Positions 51,910 to 62,784 of a stretch of 64,000 nt of DNA are shown piece after piece. Position 1 is the stretch's first letter; every line of letters starts with the position of its first letter. This DNA comes from Flavobacteriales bacterium (lineage in GTDB: Bacteria > Bacteroidota > Bacteroidia > Flavobacteriales_F > PHOS-HE28): positions 48,586 to 112,585 of the forward strand of contig JADJOG010000011.1 in assembly GCA_016713865.1 (NCBI GenBank), read 5' to 3'. Under the pieces are notes generated by a model. That model was not told the origin of the DNA. It saw only the letters and a list, made by a program, of their open reading frames with translations, and made no database searches. A program made the position numbers and the translations under genes.

Positions 51910-54090
51910 CTACTGGCGCACGAATCGGGCTGATCTTACCATGCCGCCAGGGTTCATGCAGCGCACGGTGTAAAGGCCTGCGGGCAATTGCGCAACGGAT
52001 ATGCGCATGGTGTTATCGCGGGCAGCGGAGCTATGCGCAATGCGCCCATCGGAGGCAATGATCTCTATGCGGCTCGTTCCGGCTGGCAACGCCACGGTGA
52101 GCACATCCTGAACGGGATTAGGTGCGAGCAAAGGCGTGCGCATCGATGCTGCGGGCACGCCCGTGTTGAACTCCGCTTGTAGCACAACGGTGTTGGTGCG
52201 CACGGGCTCGTTGAAGTCGAAGAAGATGTCGGCGTTGTTCTCGATCAGCGATCCGGCCAAGAGGTTGCCAGCCGGCCGCAGGCGGAAACTCGCGAAGCCC
52301 TGGCTGCCGAGCAGATCGGTGGCACTATCAGGAAGCATGATGCCCGCGAAGTCGAAGCGAAGCACGCGACCCTGGAGCAATTGCGCGGTGAATGCGTGCG
52401 ATGCGCCCAAGATCTGCAGCGACCCGACGTTGAGTAGTGGAGAGATGGTATCGGTCAAGTGAACGTTGATCGCTTCGGCGGTTCCTGTGTTCTGGAAGCG
52501 GATGGTGTAGTCGATCCACTGATCAGCATCGAGGAAGAAGAACTGATTGCTCAATCGGCTGCTGGTGGATGCGAGCTTATCGTTCGGGTCGTAAGCGCCT
52601 GTGATGGTGCGCGAGATGCCGTATGAATCGTTGGCGGGATCGCTATCGGGCGCATCGCTGCTGATTGATGCAATCGAATTCACGACCGTTCCGATTAGCG
52701 AAGCGGTTGGTGGAACAGCAAGATGCACGATGAACTGCTGCGTGGAGAATGGTGCGAGATCGCTCACGGCCCATTCAACGTTGCCGCCGCCCGCTGAAAC
52801 AGGAGAGCCGCTCGCCGAGGTGAAGGTCAGCAGCGGATCATAGGAAAGGCCCACGGTGAGGTCGTTCATCGCATAAGGCCCATCGTTGTGCAAGGTGAGC
52901 GTATATGTCACCGGGAAGCCCGGACGATGAATGCCTGCGTTGAGGGTGACAAAGGCATCGGGACCGTTCAATGGATCCATGGCCAGATCGATGGTGGCCG
53001 TGGTATTGGCGGCATCGAGCGTGATTGGTGCAGGAAGGCTCGGGCAAAGCGCATCGTAACCTGTGATGGCGGCCTCGAGCGAGTAGGACCCATAGAAGAA
53101 TTCAGACGCGTACAGACCATTGGCATCTGTGAGGAGGTGATGATCCCCAGGCTGGACCGTGATCACGCGGAATGGCATGCCCGCATCAGCGGCGTCCTGC
53201 GTGCAATCGCCATCGAGATCGGCGTACACAACACCGCTCAAGCTTCCGCATGGATCGGTTGATTCAGGCACATCGATCTGAAAGCTCTGGCTGCACCACT
53301 GCCCACTGGTGCCGGGTGGGTTGTTGGGCGAGGAGCCAACTGAAACATAGATGAGGTAAGTGCCAGCGGCAAGGTTCGTTGCGGTGAGCGTATTGCCGTT
53401 CTGCGTGCCATTCGACTGCCCTGCATTGATGACCAGGCTGTCGGCATCCGTGAACTCAACCTCGAAACCGCCGTTGCTGCCTCCGGGACACGCAGGCGAT
53501 ACCGTGAGGCTCACGATCTCCGGATTCATGGGGCCCACGACATCAAGCCCCGATATGGTGCCCGTGCATCCGTTCGCATCGCTCACAGTTACCTCATACG
53601 TCTCACCAGGGCACAGGCTGTTGAAGTAGAACCCATTCGGGCTGGCGCCGCCACCTGGCCCTGCTGGGTCGAAGGTCACGGTATAGGGCATGGTGGCACC
53701 ACTGAGGGGCACATAGTAGTTCCAGTTGGCATCGCATGCGCCGGCGCATGACCACGCTTGAGGCGGATCGGTAATCGGTGGGAAGAGGTCAGGCGTGAGA
53801 ATGACTGTGGCTTCTCTCGAAAGCTCGTTCCCGACATTGTCCGTGACGGTGAGCGTGTACGTGCCGGGAAGGACATCGGTGAGCAACGTTGTCCCTTGCC
53901 CCTGTGAGGGTGTCGGGGTCCAGACCAAGGTGTAAGGAGAGGAACCGCCCCACACCGAGGCGACAATGCCACCGGTTGCATTGCCGCATGTGGCATGCTG
54001 CACATTGAAGAGGATGTTCAATGGGCCGCCTTGGGCGAGTGCCGTGAGGCCACTGGCCAGGGTCAGCAGCGAGAGTAGGTTTCTGAGCAT
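51910..54090 (-). CDS. T9SS-secreted multidomain surface protein
   Basis: 726 residues. The signal peptide MLRNLLSLLTLASGLTALAQ is followed by SprB/PKD-like repeats (ATCGNATGGIVASVWGGSSP, GTYTLTVTDNVGN; PNGFYFNSLCPGETYEVTVS), an SdrD-B-like segment (LSGVVYADLDGDCTQDAADA), a DUF11-type repeat region (TYTLTLHNDGPYAMNDLTVG, DYTIRFQNTGTAEAINVHLT) and a T9SS type A tail (LLAPNPVQDVLTVALPAGTS). Start 54090 is chosen at the signal peptide. A surface structural or adhesive role is inferred from the domain types. Confidence 0.88.
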   Translation of the reverse strand: MLRNLLSLLTLASGLTALAQGGPLNILFNVQHATCGNATGGIVASVWGGSSPYTLVWTPTPSQGQGTTLLTDVLPGTYTLTVTDNVGNELSREATVILTPDLFPPITDPPQAWSCAGACDANWNYYVPLSGATMPYTVTFDPAGPGGGASPNGFYFNSLCPGETYEVTVSDANGCTGTISGLDVVGPMNPEIVSLTVSPACPGGSNGGFEVEFTDADSLVINAGQSNGTQNGNTLTATNLAAGTYLIYVSVGSSPNNPPGTSGQWCSQSFQIDVPESTDPCGSLSGVVYADLDGDCTQDAADAGMPFRVITVQPGDHHLLTDANGLYASEFFYGSYSLEAAITGYDALCPSLPAPITLDAANTTATIDLAMDPLNGPDAFVTLNAGIHRPGFPVTYTLTLHNDGPYAMNDLTVGLSYDPLLTFTSASGSPVSAGGGNVEWAVSDLAPFSTQQFIVHLAVPPTASLIGTVVNSIASISSDAPDSDPANDSYGISRTITGAYDPNDKLASTSSRLSNQFFFLDADQWIDYTIRFQNTGTAEAINVHLTDTISPLLNVGSLQILGASHAFTAQLLQGRVLRFDFAGIMLPDSATDLLGSQGFASFRLRPAGNLLAGSLIENNADIFFDFNEPVRTNTVVLQAEFNTGVPAASMRTPLLAPNPVQDVLTVALPAGTSRIEIIASDGRIAHSSAARDNTMRISVAQLPAGLYTVRCMNPGGMVRSARFVRQ

Positions 54091-54232
54091 ACGGGTTCGG
54101 GTTTGGTGAACAGGTGACGCGAAGTTGCCGATTCCCGGTTGCTTGGGCGGGCTCGCGTTAATACTTGCCAATCGTGAATAAGCGATTCGTTGCCGTGGAA
54201 AGTATGCGCGCATAACAACCTTTCTTTGCGGC

Positions 54233-54643
54233 ATGAATCACCCCCAACTGATCGAGACCCGCCTAGCCACCGTGGAGCGCACGGCCGGCAGCATGGTGGA
54301 GGTACGGATCAAGCCGGATGTGAAGTTGGATGCGGAGGGGATCGGCGAGATCGTGCGAGCCAAACATGAATTGTGCGTGGCCCAGGAGGCAGACATCCTC
54401 ATGGTGCTGCCGCCCGAAGTGGACTTCGAGCTCAACGTGCTTTCGCTCGACCATCATGCCATCAACGGTGGTTGCGGACTTGCGCGCCGTCTGGCCTTCG
54501 CGGCGCAGAGCTCTTTCAATGAGCGGCTCGCGCGCATCTATTTCCGCTATCACCCGCGTGATGGCGAGACGGCCGTTTTCCTGGATGAGGTTGATGCGCG
54601 GGCCTGGCTGACCCAAGGCATGCCGCAGCCTTCCCTCTCTTAG
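54233..54643 (+). CDS. hypothetical SpoIIAA/STAS-like protein
   Basis: 136 residues, no signal peptide. Alternating strand/helix pattern: MVEVRIKPDVKLDAEGIGEI, QEADILMVLPPEVDFELNVL, GCGLARRLAFAAQSSFNERL, RIYFRYHPRDGETAVFLDEV. This resembles the small STAS/SpoIIAA-like fold of Bacteroidota hypothetical proteins in which an Asp...Ala-rich helix follows a strand. Function unknown. It is divergent from the T9SS gene and convergent with the OmpA-like gene, 3 bases apart. Confidence 0.7.
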   Translation: MNHPQLIETRLATVERTAGSMVEVRIKPDVKLDAEGIGEIVRAKHELCVAQEADILMVLPPEVDFELNVLSLDHHAINGGCGLARRLAFAAQSSFNERLARIYFRYHPRDGETAVFLDEVDARAWLTQGMPQPSLS

Positions 54644-54646
54644 CAC

Positions 54647-55621
54647 TCATTCCTTCACGAGCTTCATCAGCTCGTTCAGGTCGGGCGCCAGGATGATCTC
54701 GATCCGGCGGTTCTTCGCCTTGTCGGCGGCATCAACAGGGATGTATTCACCACGACCCGCAGCGGTAACCCGCACTGGATCGAGCTTGCTGCTCTCTTGC
54801 ATGATGCGCACTACGCTGGTTGCGCGCATCACGCTCAGGTCCCAATTATCCTTGAGCGAGCCGCCACCAGCGACCTTGTCCGTATCGGTGTGCCCTTCGA
54901 CCAGGACATTCAGATCCTTCTCGTTCTCGATGGCCTTTGCGAGCTTCACGATCAGCTCCTTGCCTTTCACGTCAACGGCGTAGCTGCCACTCGGGAAGAG
55001 CAGCTTGTTCTCCATGCTCACGTAAACGCGGCCGTCTTTCTGCACAACCGTGAGGCCCTTGCCCTCGAATCCGGTTAACGCGCTGCTCACGCGGTCCTTC
55101 AGCGCTTTCATGGCGGCATCCTTCTGCGCCAGTTCGGCCTGAAGCGCGGCTAATTCCTCCTCGCGTGCAGCCAAAGCCGCCTGCTTCTCGCTCACGCGCT
55201 TGCTCATGGCCTGCACCGAGTCCTCGCGGTTCATCAGGTTCAAGCGGAGCGCCTCGAGGTCGCTCAGGAGCTTGCGGTTCTCAGAGCCGCTTCCGGCGAG
55301 CAGCTTGTTGTACTTCTCGAGCAGCTCGTTGTTGAGGTTGTTGATCTTGTCGTATTGCAAGGTCATGGTGCGCAACGATGTCCCCATCACCGCGGTGTCC
55401 TGTTCCAGCCTGGTGAGGCGCCTCTTCATTTCATCGCTGCTCCCGCGCAGCTCCGTCAACGCTGTTTCGGCATCGCGGGCCTTCGCGATAGCGGCCTCTG
55501 ATTCGGCCTGCGCCGCGCGCGCGCGCGCTTTCTCTTCCTCGTATTTGCGATTCGGGACGCATGCCGCGAACAATGTCGTGGCAGCAAGGAGCAGGAGGGG
55601 GGCGGTACGGATGATGCGCAT
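54647..55621 (-). CDS. OmpA-family lipoprotein with coiled coil
   Basis: 324 residues. The lipobox (LFAAC) predicts an outer-membrane lipoprotein. Residues ~25-180 are a long coiled coil rich in Glu, Lys, Ala and Leu. The C-terminal OmpA domain binds peptidoglycan: LLFPSGSYAVDVKGKELIVK, VLVEGHTDTDKVAGGGSLKD, LSVMRATSVVRIMQ and AAGRGEYIPVDAADKAKNRR. The conserved Asp and Arg of the peptidoglycan site are present. It probably ties the envelope to the wall. Start 55621 at MRIIRTAP. Confidence 0.92.
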   Translation of the reverse strand: MRIIRTAPLLLLAATTLFAACVPNRKYEEEKARARAAQAESEAAIAKARDAETALTELRGSSDEMKRRLTRLEQDTAVMGTSLRTMTLQYDKINNLNNELLEKYNKLLAGSGSENRKLLSDLEALRLNLMNREDSVQAMSKRVSEKQAALAAREEELAALQAELAQKDAAMKALKDRVSSALTGFEGKGLTVVQKDGRVYVSMENKLLFPSGSYAVDVKGKELIVKLAKAIENEKDLNVLVEGHTDTDKVAGGGSLKDNWDLSVMRATSVVRIMQESSKLDPVRVTAAGRGEYIPVDAADKAKNRRIEIILAPDLNELMKLVKE

Positions 55622-55717
55622 GGTTGGGCGTTCGACGGCCAAAGGTGCCGCGCGTCACCTGCGGAGCATTGCCGGGGCAACAATATTTTTGAACACGGCG
55701 TTCAATCCCCAAGTGCC

Positions 55718-56437
55718 ATGGACAGCATGCGCCTCCCGCTCGATTGGGCCTTCCGCCCCGCGCTCGACCTCGAGTTGAAGCAATACATCCTGCTCGCGTA
55801 CCTGCAACGTGTTCGTGCGCGCTTCGGGGAGCAGAAGCTCTATCCGCACCTCGATGAGCTGAAGGCGCACCTGCTCGAACTGGACCGCATGCGCGCGGAG
55901 AAGGAGAAGTGGTCGCGCGAGCTCGGCAATCGCTTGCTCGGGTTCAATCGTGCGACGGGTGCCGCCATGCATGAGCCGGTACCGCAGGATGGATGGCTCG
56001 ACTTGGTGGATGAGGTGATCGATTGGTCGGTGCCAGGATTGCAGCGCGCGCTGATGCACGGAATGCAGCTGCGCGAGGAGGTGGCGCGGCGCATCACCTT
56101 CATGCCGGTGGGCTTGCTGCCCCTGGATCCCTCGAATGGCTGGCTTCTTCTGCGCTCCGGATCAGATGCTCGGGCCTATGCGTATTGGCTGAGCCCGATC
56201 CAAGCACCTGTTGATCAGCTGCAAGCGGCGCGGTTGCGCACGCGATACATCGCTTCGTACAGCGTGAACCTCGCTTGCACCTATGATTGGATCAAGTCGG
56301 ACCTGGTTCGCACGCACCGGATCATGCCGAACCCTGCCGTGTTCGCGTTCGAGACGGAGAAGGGCATCCCGTGCATCGAGACCTTCTTGCCGCTGGCCAA
56401 GCACTTGATTTACGAGCAAGTAGCCAAGGGCGCTTGA
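55718..56437 (+). CDS. hypothetical protein
   Basis: 239 residues, no signal peptide. An N-terminal helical part (ALDLELKQYILLAYLQRVRA... LHLLELDRMRAEKEKW type) is followed by a mixed region with conserved-looking GWLLLRSGSDARAYAYWLSP and SYSVNLACTYDWIKSDLVRT. The body resembles a Bacteroidota-wide uncharacterised protein seen near envelope genes. Function unknown. The gap before it (55622-55717) has no clear promoter. Confidence 0.72.
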   Translation: MDSMRLPLDWAFRPALDLELKQYILLAYLQRVRARFGEQKLYPHLDELKAHLLELDRMRAEKEKWSRELGNRLLGFNRATGAAMHEPVPQDGWLDLVDEVIDWSVPGLQRALMHGMQLREEVARRITFMPVGLLPLDPSNGWLLLRSGSDARAYAYWLSPIQAPVDQLQAARLRTRYIASYSVNLACTYDWIKSDLVRTHRIMPNPAVFAFETEKGIPCIETFLPLAKHLIYEQVAKGA

Positions 56438-56455
56438 CCGCGACAGAGAATATCA

Positions 56456-58147
56456 TCAAGGCTTCGACGCGGGATCGATCCAAACGAGCCGCATATCGCG
56501 GTACTCCATGCCGTTGATCGGCATGTCCTCGATCCACGGCTGCAGGAGCCGCACCGATCGCTCGTGATAGAGCGGGATCACGAAGGCGTTCTCCATGAGC
56601 ACCTCCTCGGCTGATGCCAAGAGCGTGAGCCTCAATCTGTCATCCGCCGTGCGCACGGCTTGCGAGAAGAGCGAGTCGAAGCGCGGGTCGCGATGACGTG
56701 TGCTGTTGAGGTAGGAAGGTTCACTGGTGTCCGCAGGAGCGTTGCGGCCATAGAATAGCGAGAGAAAGTTCTCCGGATCAGGATGGTCGGCGATCCAGCC
56801 TTCGCGCCAGAATTGGGCGAGCCCCATCTCTATTTGCCGAAAATGCTGTTCCTCCGGGAGCACCGATACAACGGCTGCCACGCCCAAGTGCCGCTCCAGC
56901 ATGGCTTGCACGGCCTCGGCCACCTTCACGTATCCATAGCCGCTGTTATTCACCTGCAGCACCACCTGTGGCAACCCTTTCCCACCGGGGTATCCCGCTT
57001 CTTCAAGCAAGCGGCGCCCTGCTGCGGGGTCGTGCCGGCGCAAAGGCAGCCGTTCGTATGGATAGGCCTGAAGGCCCGGCGGCACAACGCCGCGCTCCGC
57101 TATAACGGCAAGCCCATCGAGCACGCTATCGACAAGCATCTCGCGGTCGATGGCCAGATCGATTGCGCGCCGGATGCGGATATCGTTCAGTGGCGCCTTC
57201 CTGGTGTTCATGCCCAGGAACTGGATGCTGAGCGCGGGTATCGTTTGCAGCACATGAGCGCCTTGGCCCATCTCGTTCGTGCGATTTATCGGAAGCTCGT
57301 AAACGACGCTGAGCTTCCCTTCAAGAAAGGAGTCGAGCTCTTTGTTCTTGTCCTCGACGAAGGTGTAACGGATCGCATCGAGGTAGGGTAGTTGAGCGCC
57401 ATCGGCATCACGACCATCGTACTCCGGGTTGCGCTCCAGCACGAGCATGACACCTTGCTCATATGCCTTCACACGGAACGCGCCAGTGCCCACCGGATGC
57501 CAGAGCACCTCCTTCCCATAGTGGTTCAGCGCTTCAGGGGCGAACACCCAGCAACCTTGGTGCGCTAGTATGTTGAGGAAGCCGGGCATCGGATGCGTGA
57601 GCACGAATCGCACGGTATGCTTATCGGGCGCGGTGATCCCTTTCACGCCGCCATCAACGGGTCCTGCGGCACTCGCTTGGTAATGCGCGTTGGCACCGGA
57701 GATACGGTCCTGGAAGAGCCAGAACATCTTGTTCCATTCCTGGTTGGTGCACAAGCGCACGTAACAAGCCACCACGTCTTCGGCCGTTAACTGGCGCCCT
57801 TTGCCACCGGGGAAGCAGGCGTCGTCGTGGAAGCGCGCGCCTTGCCGAAGGGTGAAAGTGTAGACGGTGCCGGTGGCATCCGCCTCCCACGATTCGGCCA
57901 GTGCTGGCTTGATCGAGAGGTCTTTCGGGTCGAAACGGACGAGGCCCTCGAAGATCTGCGCTCCGATGCGATGCGCAGAGGCCTGCACGAGGCTCAATGG
58001 GAAGAGGCTCCGGATAGGCTCGCTCTCATTCGCATTGAAGACCCCCCCGTAATACTTCCCCGATGGGCTCGTTCGTTCACGTGGCTTGCGGTCGTTGCCG
58101 CAACCGAGCAGCAGCGCAACGGTGCAGTATAGAATGATGTATCGCAT
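56456..58147 (-). CDS. peptide-binding ABC substrate lipoprotein (SBP family 5)
   Basis: 563 residues. Lipobox LLLGC after MRYIILYCTVA, so anchored outside the inner membrane. Family 5 binding-protein features: IFEGLVRFDPKDLSIKPALA, YTFTLRQGARFHDD, the hinge VLWHPVGTGAFRVKAYEQGV, IQFLGMNTRKAPLNDIRIRR and AIDREMLVDSVL. It binds oligopeptides or similar for a Dpp/Opp-type transporter, but no permease genes are here. A TACTTTAG box (58163-58170) lies 16 bases upstream. Frame intact. Confidence 0.9.
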   Translation of the reverse strand: MRYIILYCTVALLLGCGNDRKPRERTSPSGKYYGGVFNANESEPIRSLFPLSLVQASAHRIGAQIFEGLVRFDPKDLSIKPALAESWEADATGTVYTFTLRQGARFHDDACFPGGKGRQLTAEDVVACYVRLCTNQEWNKMFWLFQDRISGANAHYQASAAGPVDGGVKGITAPDKHTVRFVLTHPMPGFLNILAHQGCWVFAPEALNHYGKEVLWHPVGTGAFRVKAYEQGVMLVLERNPEYDGRDADGAQLPYLDAIRYTFVEDKNKELDSFLEGKLSVVYELPINRTNEMGQGAHVLQTIPALSIQFLGMNTRKAPLNDIRIRRAIDLAIDREMLVDSVLDGLAVIAERGVVPPGLQAYPYERLPLRRHDPAAGRRLLEEAGYPGGKGLPQVVLQVNNSGYGYVKVAEAVQAMLERHLGVAAVVSVLPEEQHFRQIEMGLAQFWREGWIADHPDPENFLSLFYGRNAPADTSEPSYLNSTRHRDPRFDSLFSQAVRTADDRLRLTLLASAEEVLMENAFVIPLYHERSVRLLQPWIEDMPINGMEYRDMRLVWIDPASKP

Positions 58148-58291
58148 CAATCGCTGGCGGGCTAAAGTATCGGCCTCCCCTATGGTCCTCATCGGCGTCC
58201 ATGGCTCGCCGTCAACAGCGTCTTGGTGATGAGGATGGGCGCGAGCGTTGATCAACGGGTACTTTTCGCCGTGACATGGATCCAGCGGACG

Positions 58292-61200
58292 ATGGCAGCG
58301 CGCGATGCGAGCTGGTGGTGGGCGCGCCTGATGGCATGCGCCATCGCAGCGTCATTCGCTGGCCATGCCGTGGGGCAATGGCCCGAAGCATGGCGCGAGC
58401 GCTGGGTGAAACCGCAAGGAGACACGCTTCGGATCGACACCCTTTCGATAGTTCCCGAGAGCCTCTCGCTCCTAGCGGATTCGCTTCCGGTCGCGCGCGA
58501 ACGTTTCACCCTGCTGCCCTACACCGGCACCGTGATCATGGCTCAGCCTCCGGACTCCGTGCTCGTGCGCTACAGGGCGTTGCCATTGCTTTTGGGCGGC
58601 ACCTTCAGGCATAAGGATCCAGCACTTCTCACCGCGCCCGGCGCGAAGAGCGATCCATTCAAGTACGTGCCACCACGCGCCGATGGAGATCTGATCGGCA
58701 TCCGCGGGCTTCAGCGCAGTGGCAGCATCTCGCGCGGCGTGCTCTTCGGCAATAATCAGGACCTCTCCGTCAATTCAACACTGAATCTGGAACTCGGCGG
58801 CAAGCTCAGCGACCGCATCGGCATCGCGGCCTCGATCACCGACAACAACATCCCGATCCAAGCCGGCGGCAACACCCTCGAGCTTCAGGATTTCGATCAA
58901 GTGTTCATCAAGCTCTTCGAGGAGTCGGACAAGGAGCCGGGCAACGCGTGGGAGCTGATCGCCGGCGACTTCGTGCTGCAGCGACCCTAAAGCCACTTCC
59001 TCACCTACCTGAAGAAGACCAAGGGCATCAGCTTCGATACGAAGCTCCCCATGGCCGATGGCCGCATGGCCCTCGGAGCCAGCGCCGCGATCAGCAAGGG
59101 CAAGTTCGCCCGCAATGTGATCCAGGGCATCGAAGGGAACCAGGGTCCATATCGCCTGCGCGGCAATGAAGGCGGTTCGGTGATCATCGTGCTCTCCGGG
59201 AGCGAGCGCGTGTTCATCGATGGGCAAGAGCTGCTGCGTGGTCAGGAGAACGATTACGTGATCGACTACAACACCGCTGAGGTCACTTTCACGGCGAAGC
59301 GGCTGATCACGAAGGATCGGCGCATCGTGGTCGAGTTCCAGTATTCCGACAAGAATTACGCACGCTCGCTGGTTCGAGTCGATGATGTGCTCGAGCGCGG
59401 CCGCAGCACATGGCGCTTGCACGTTTACAGCGAGCAGGACCATCGCAACCAGCCTTTGCAGCAGCAGCTCTCCGCCGAGGAGCGTGACGTGCTTGGCGAA
59501 GCGGGCGATGATCCGCTGGCTGCCGTGGTCACCGGTATCGATAGCACTGGATTCGCCACGGATCAAGTGCTGTATCGACGCACCGATTCGCTCGGGTATG
59601 CACCGGTGTTCGTGTACAATACCCATCCGGACAGCGCGCTCTTCCGCGTGGTGTTCTCTGAAGTGGGCACGGGCAATGGCGATTACACCCTGCAGGAATT
59701 CACGCCCAACGGACGCGTGTTCCGCTGGGTGGCGCCCGATACGGTGAACGGCGTGGTGCGGCAGCGCGGAACGCATGCGCCCGTGCGGTTGCTGATCGCG
59801 CCGCGCGCGCAGCAGATGGTGGTGGCGGGTTGGGATCAGCGTTTCGGGCCTCGCAGCCGCATCGGGGCCGAAGCGGCATTCACGCACCTCGATGCGAATA
59901 CATTCAGTGCGCGCGACAATGCGGATGATTCAGGCTATGGGTTGATGGTGCGAGGGCAGCACGGCATACCGGTCTCTTCATCCGATACAAGCCTCCATTT
60001 GATCATGCGCGCCGAAGCCGAGGGCGTGAGCCGCCACTTCCGTTTCATCGAGCGATACCGCGCTGTCGAGTTCGAGCGCAATTGGAACCTCGTCGGTGTC
60101 GATATCGCCGAGGACCAGCTCCTCGCTGGCGCAAATGTGGGCATCGAGGGGCGGCGCATTGGCAAGGCCAGCATCGGCGCCAGCACCCTGCATGTGCGCG
60201 ACCGTTTCACAGGCTGGCGCCCCGAGGCGAGCAGCGCTTTGCGCGTGGGCCGCTTCGATCTATTTGGCACTGGCAGCTGGCTCATCGGAGAAGGCGACCG
60301 AATCAGCGATTTCAGGCGGCACAAAGGCACGGCGCGCGTGCGGTTCAGGCCGTTCACTGTCGGGATCAACGATGAGCAGGAGCGCAACCGTTTCCGCCTG
60401 GATTCACTCGATGGCCTGCGTCCAGGCAGCTATGCTTTCCACGAATGGGAGGCCTTCGTGCAGAGCCCCGATACCTTCCGCAACAAGTGGCGCATCGCCG
60501 CGGGCCAACGAACCGATGAAGCGCTTCGCGACGGCCAACTTGCCTTGGCCACACTGGCCACCAGCTACTCCTTCGCACTGGATCTGGCGCGCAATCCGCG
60601 AAACCGATTGGCCACCACGGCAACGTATCGGCAGCTTGAGGTGAAGGATTCGGCTCTAACGACGCAACGCCCGCAGGACACCTATTTGGCACGTGTCGAT
60701 TACGATGTGATGCTCTGGAAGGGAGTCGCCACGATCGATTTCTTCAATGAGTTCGGTTCGGGCCTGGAGCAGCAGCGCGAATACATCTATGTGCAGGTGC
60801 CTGCAGGTCAAGGCCTGTACATCTGGAATGACTACAATGGCAACGGGGTCAAGGAGCTGAATGAGTTCGAGGTGGCCAACTTCGGATATGAGGCCAACTA
60901 CCTGCGCGTGTTCGTTCCCGGAACCAGCTACGTGCGCACCTATTCGAATCAGACCAGCCTTTCGCTGGATTTGCGTCCCGGTGCGCGCTGGGCCGACGCG
61001 CAGGGATTGCGGCGTTTCATCGGCCGCTTCTCTGATCTAGCAAGTGCCCGGGCCGATCGCAAGACCAGCGCCGAAGATCCGATGCTGGCACTGGATCCCT
61101 TCCTGCCTGATCGCCGCGATCCCGATCTGCGCTCCTACACCGCTGCGGCGCGCAACACGCTGTACTTCGATCGCGCGAGCCGTACATGGAGCATCGATCA

Positions 61201-61783
61201 TACATGGCAGAGCGACCGTGCGCGCACCTTGCTGCTCAACGGCTTCGAGTCGCGTACCCGGCAATCTGATGCGATTCGCGCGCGCTGGAACATCACTCGC
61301 CATTGGACGTTCGCCGCCGAGGGCGAGCGTGGGCGCTCAAGCAGCGAATCGGACCTGCTCACGGGCCGCACTTGGGCCATCAGGAACGAGAGCCTGAAGC
61401 CAAGGATCACTTGGCAGCCCAGCACCACCATGCGCGCCCTCCTGTCCTATAAGCACACCGTGAAGCGCAACAAGGAGGAGTTCGGCGGCGAAGAAGCCGA
61501 GTTGCGCGATATCGGCATGGAGTTCCGATTCAATGCGCCGGGCAAAGGCACCATCCTGGTCACCGCCAATCTGGTCAGCATCACCTACGAAGGCTCCGTC
61601 AACACATCGCTCGGCAACGAACTGCTCAACGGCCTGAAGCCTGGCACCAACGGCACGTGGAGCTTCAGCGTGCAGCGGAACCTCAGCAGCAATCTGCAGT
61701 TGGATCTCACGTACAACGGGCGGCGCAGCGAGGGCGTGCCCGTGGTGCACGTGGGTGGCGCGCAGGTGCGCGCCTTCTTTTGA
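58292..61783 (+). pseudogene. large surface/outer-membrane protein with one in-frame stop
   Basis: About 1160 residues. A signal peptide (RLMACAIAASFAGHAVGQ) leads to a region like the N-terminus of SprA-type surface proteins (IRGLQRSGSISRGVLFGNNQ, LNLELGGKLSDRIGIAASIT, DNNIPIQAGGNTLELQDFDQ). Beta-strand-rich sequence fills the rest (FARNVIQGIEGNQGPYRLRG, YIWNDYNGNGVKELNEFEVA). A TAA at 58988-58990 interrupts it between VLQRP and SHFLTYLKKTKG. The frame on both sides is identical, so a CAA-to-TAA change is enough. True SprA is twice as long, so this is a relative at most. Confidence 0.72.
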
Positions 61784-62692
61784 TCACTTCAGGTTGAAGG
61801 TGGACTTCGAAACCAGCGCGCCAGCCTCGTAGATCTCCACGATATACTGGCCGCTGCGCAGCGCTTCGCCACCGGTCCAGAAGATGCATGCATCAACCGG
61901 CTGGTTCTGGTAGTTCACGTCGCGCTTGGCGCTGTACTCGCCTTCAACACCGTTGAATCTGAAGCGGCCACCACCTTCGCTTGCGGGCAGCACCTTGCCA
62001 TCGGGTGCCAATACGCGCATGTAAATGGTCTTGTCGCCGGAGTCGGTCACTTTGTTCTCGCCCAAGGTGAAGCAGCACTTCACCATTTCGGCCTTGCTGG
62101 CGCGTTCCGTATCCACCTGCTTGCCGCTGCTGCGCACGAACAGAGCACCAGCATTGATGGCCGTGGTGTGCAGCACCGCACCCTTGGCCACCTTGCCCTG
62201 CAGGGCTTCCTTTTCCGTGGCCAGAGCTTCTTTCTGCGCCTTCTCCACACCAAGGTCCTGCGTGAGCTGGAGCTTTTCGGCAGTGAGCAATTGGTTCCGT
62301 TGGTTCAGCGTGTCGATCGTGTAGATGTAGCCCTTCATGATGTCGCGCAGCGTGGCCGCCTCCTTCTTCGCCTTGGCCAGATCGTAGCTGCCGCGCTTCA
62401 CCTTGTCGAGCAGTTCTTCGATCTGCTGCTTCTGCAGCTCCATCTCGGTCTTGATCTGGTCGTTCTCGGTCTTCAGGGTGTCGTAGCTGTTCAGCATGCT
62501 CTCCAGCATGGCCGTCACATCGTCCTTCTGAGTTGTGAGCGTGGCCACCTGTTGTTGCGTCTGCTCCACCTCCTTGCCTCGCGACATGAGCATCCAGAGC
62601 AGCACCACATTGCTGATCAGCAGCAGCACCACCAGAAGCAGCAGTCCGGTGTTCGAGCGGTTCTTCGGGGTTCCGTTGGTCGATTGTTCCAT
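61784..62692 (-). CDS. membrane-anchored coiled-coil protein
   Basis: 302 residues. One N-terminal transmembrane helix (TGLLLLVVLLLISNVVLLWM) is followed by a ~125-residue coiled coil and a C-terminal beta domain (VKCCFTLGENKVTDSGDKTI, YMRVLAPDGKVLPASEGGGR, DACIFWTGGEALRSGQYIVE). Resembles a Bacteroidota-specific hypothetical family. The C-terminal domain faces the periplasm. A TAATTTAG box is at 62725-62732. It converges on the surface-protein gene with no gap. Confidence 0.78.
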   Translation of the reverse strand: MEQSTNGTPKNRSNTGLLLLVVLLLISNVVLLWMLMSRGKEVEQTQQQVATLTTQKDDVTAMLESMLNSYDTLKTENDQIKTEMELQKQQIEELLDKVKRGSYDLAKAKKEAATLRDIMKGYIYTIDTLNQRNQLLTAEKLQLTQDLGVEKAQKEALATEKEALQGKVAKGAVLHTTAINAGALFVRSSGKQVDTERASKAEMVKCCFTLGENKVTDSGDKTIYMRVLAPDGKVLPASEGGGRFRFNGVEGEYSAKRDVNYQNQPVDACIFWTGGEALRSGQYIVEIYEAGALVSKSTFNLK

Positions 62693-62784
62693 TGGTGGGG
62701 TTGGCTTTCGCCTGAATCAGCGGGCTAAATTACTCCCGCTTCAAGGGGCCTTTCGGTTCAATAGACGCGCTTATCAACAGCAGG

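Noticed and set aside
51705..52061. 118-residue plus-strand frame
   Set aside because: It crosses a strong terminator hairpin and the antisense end of a T9SS gene; no homology or start signals.
58775..59887. 370-residue antisense frame under the surface-protein gene
   Set aside because: It spans the in-frame stop of a gene with recognisable beta-rich family sequence and has no motif of its own.
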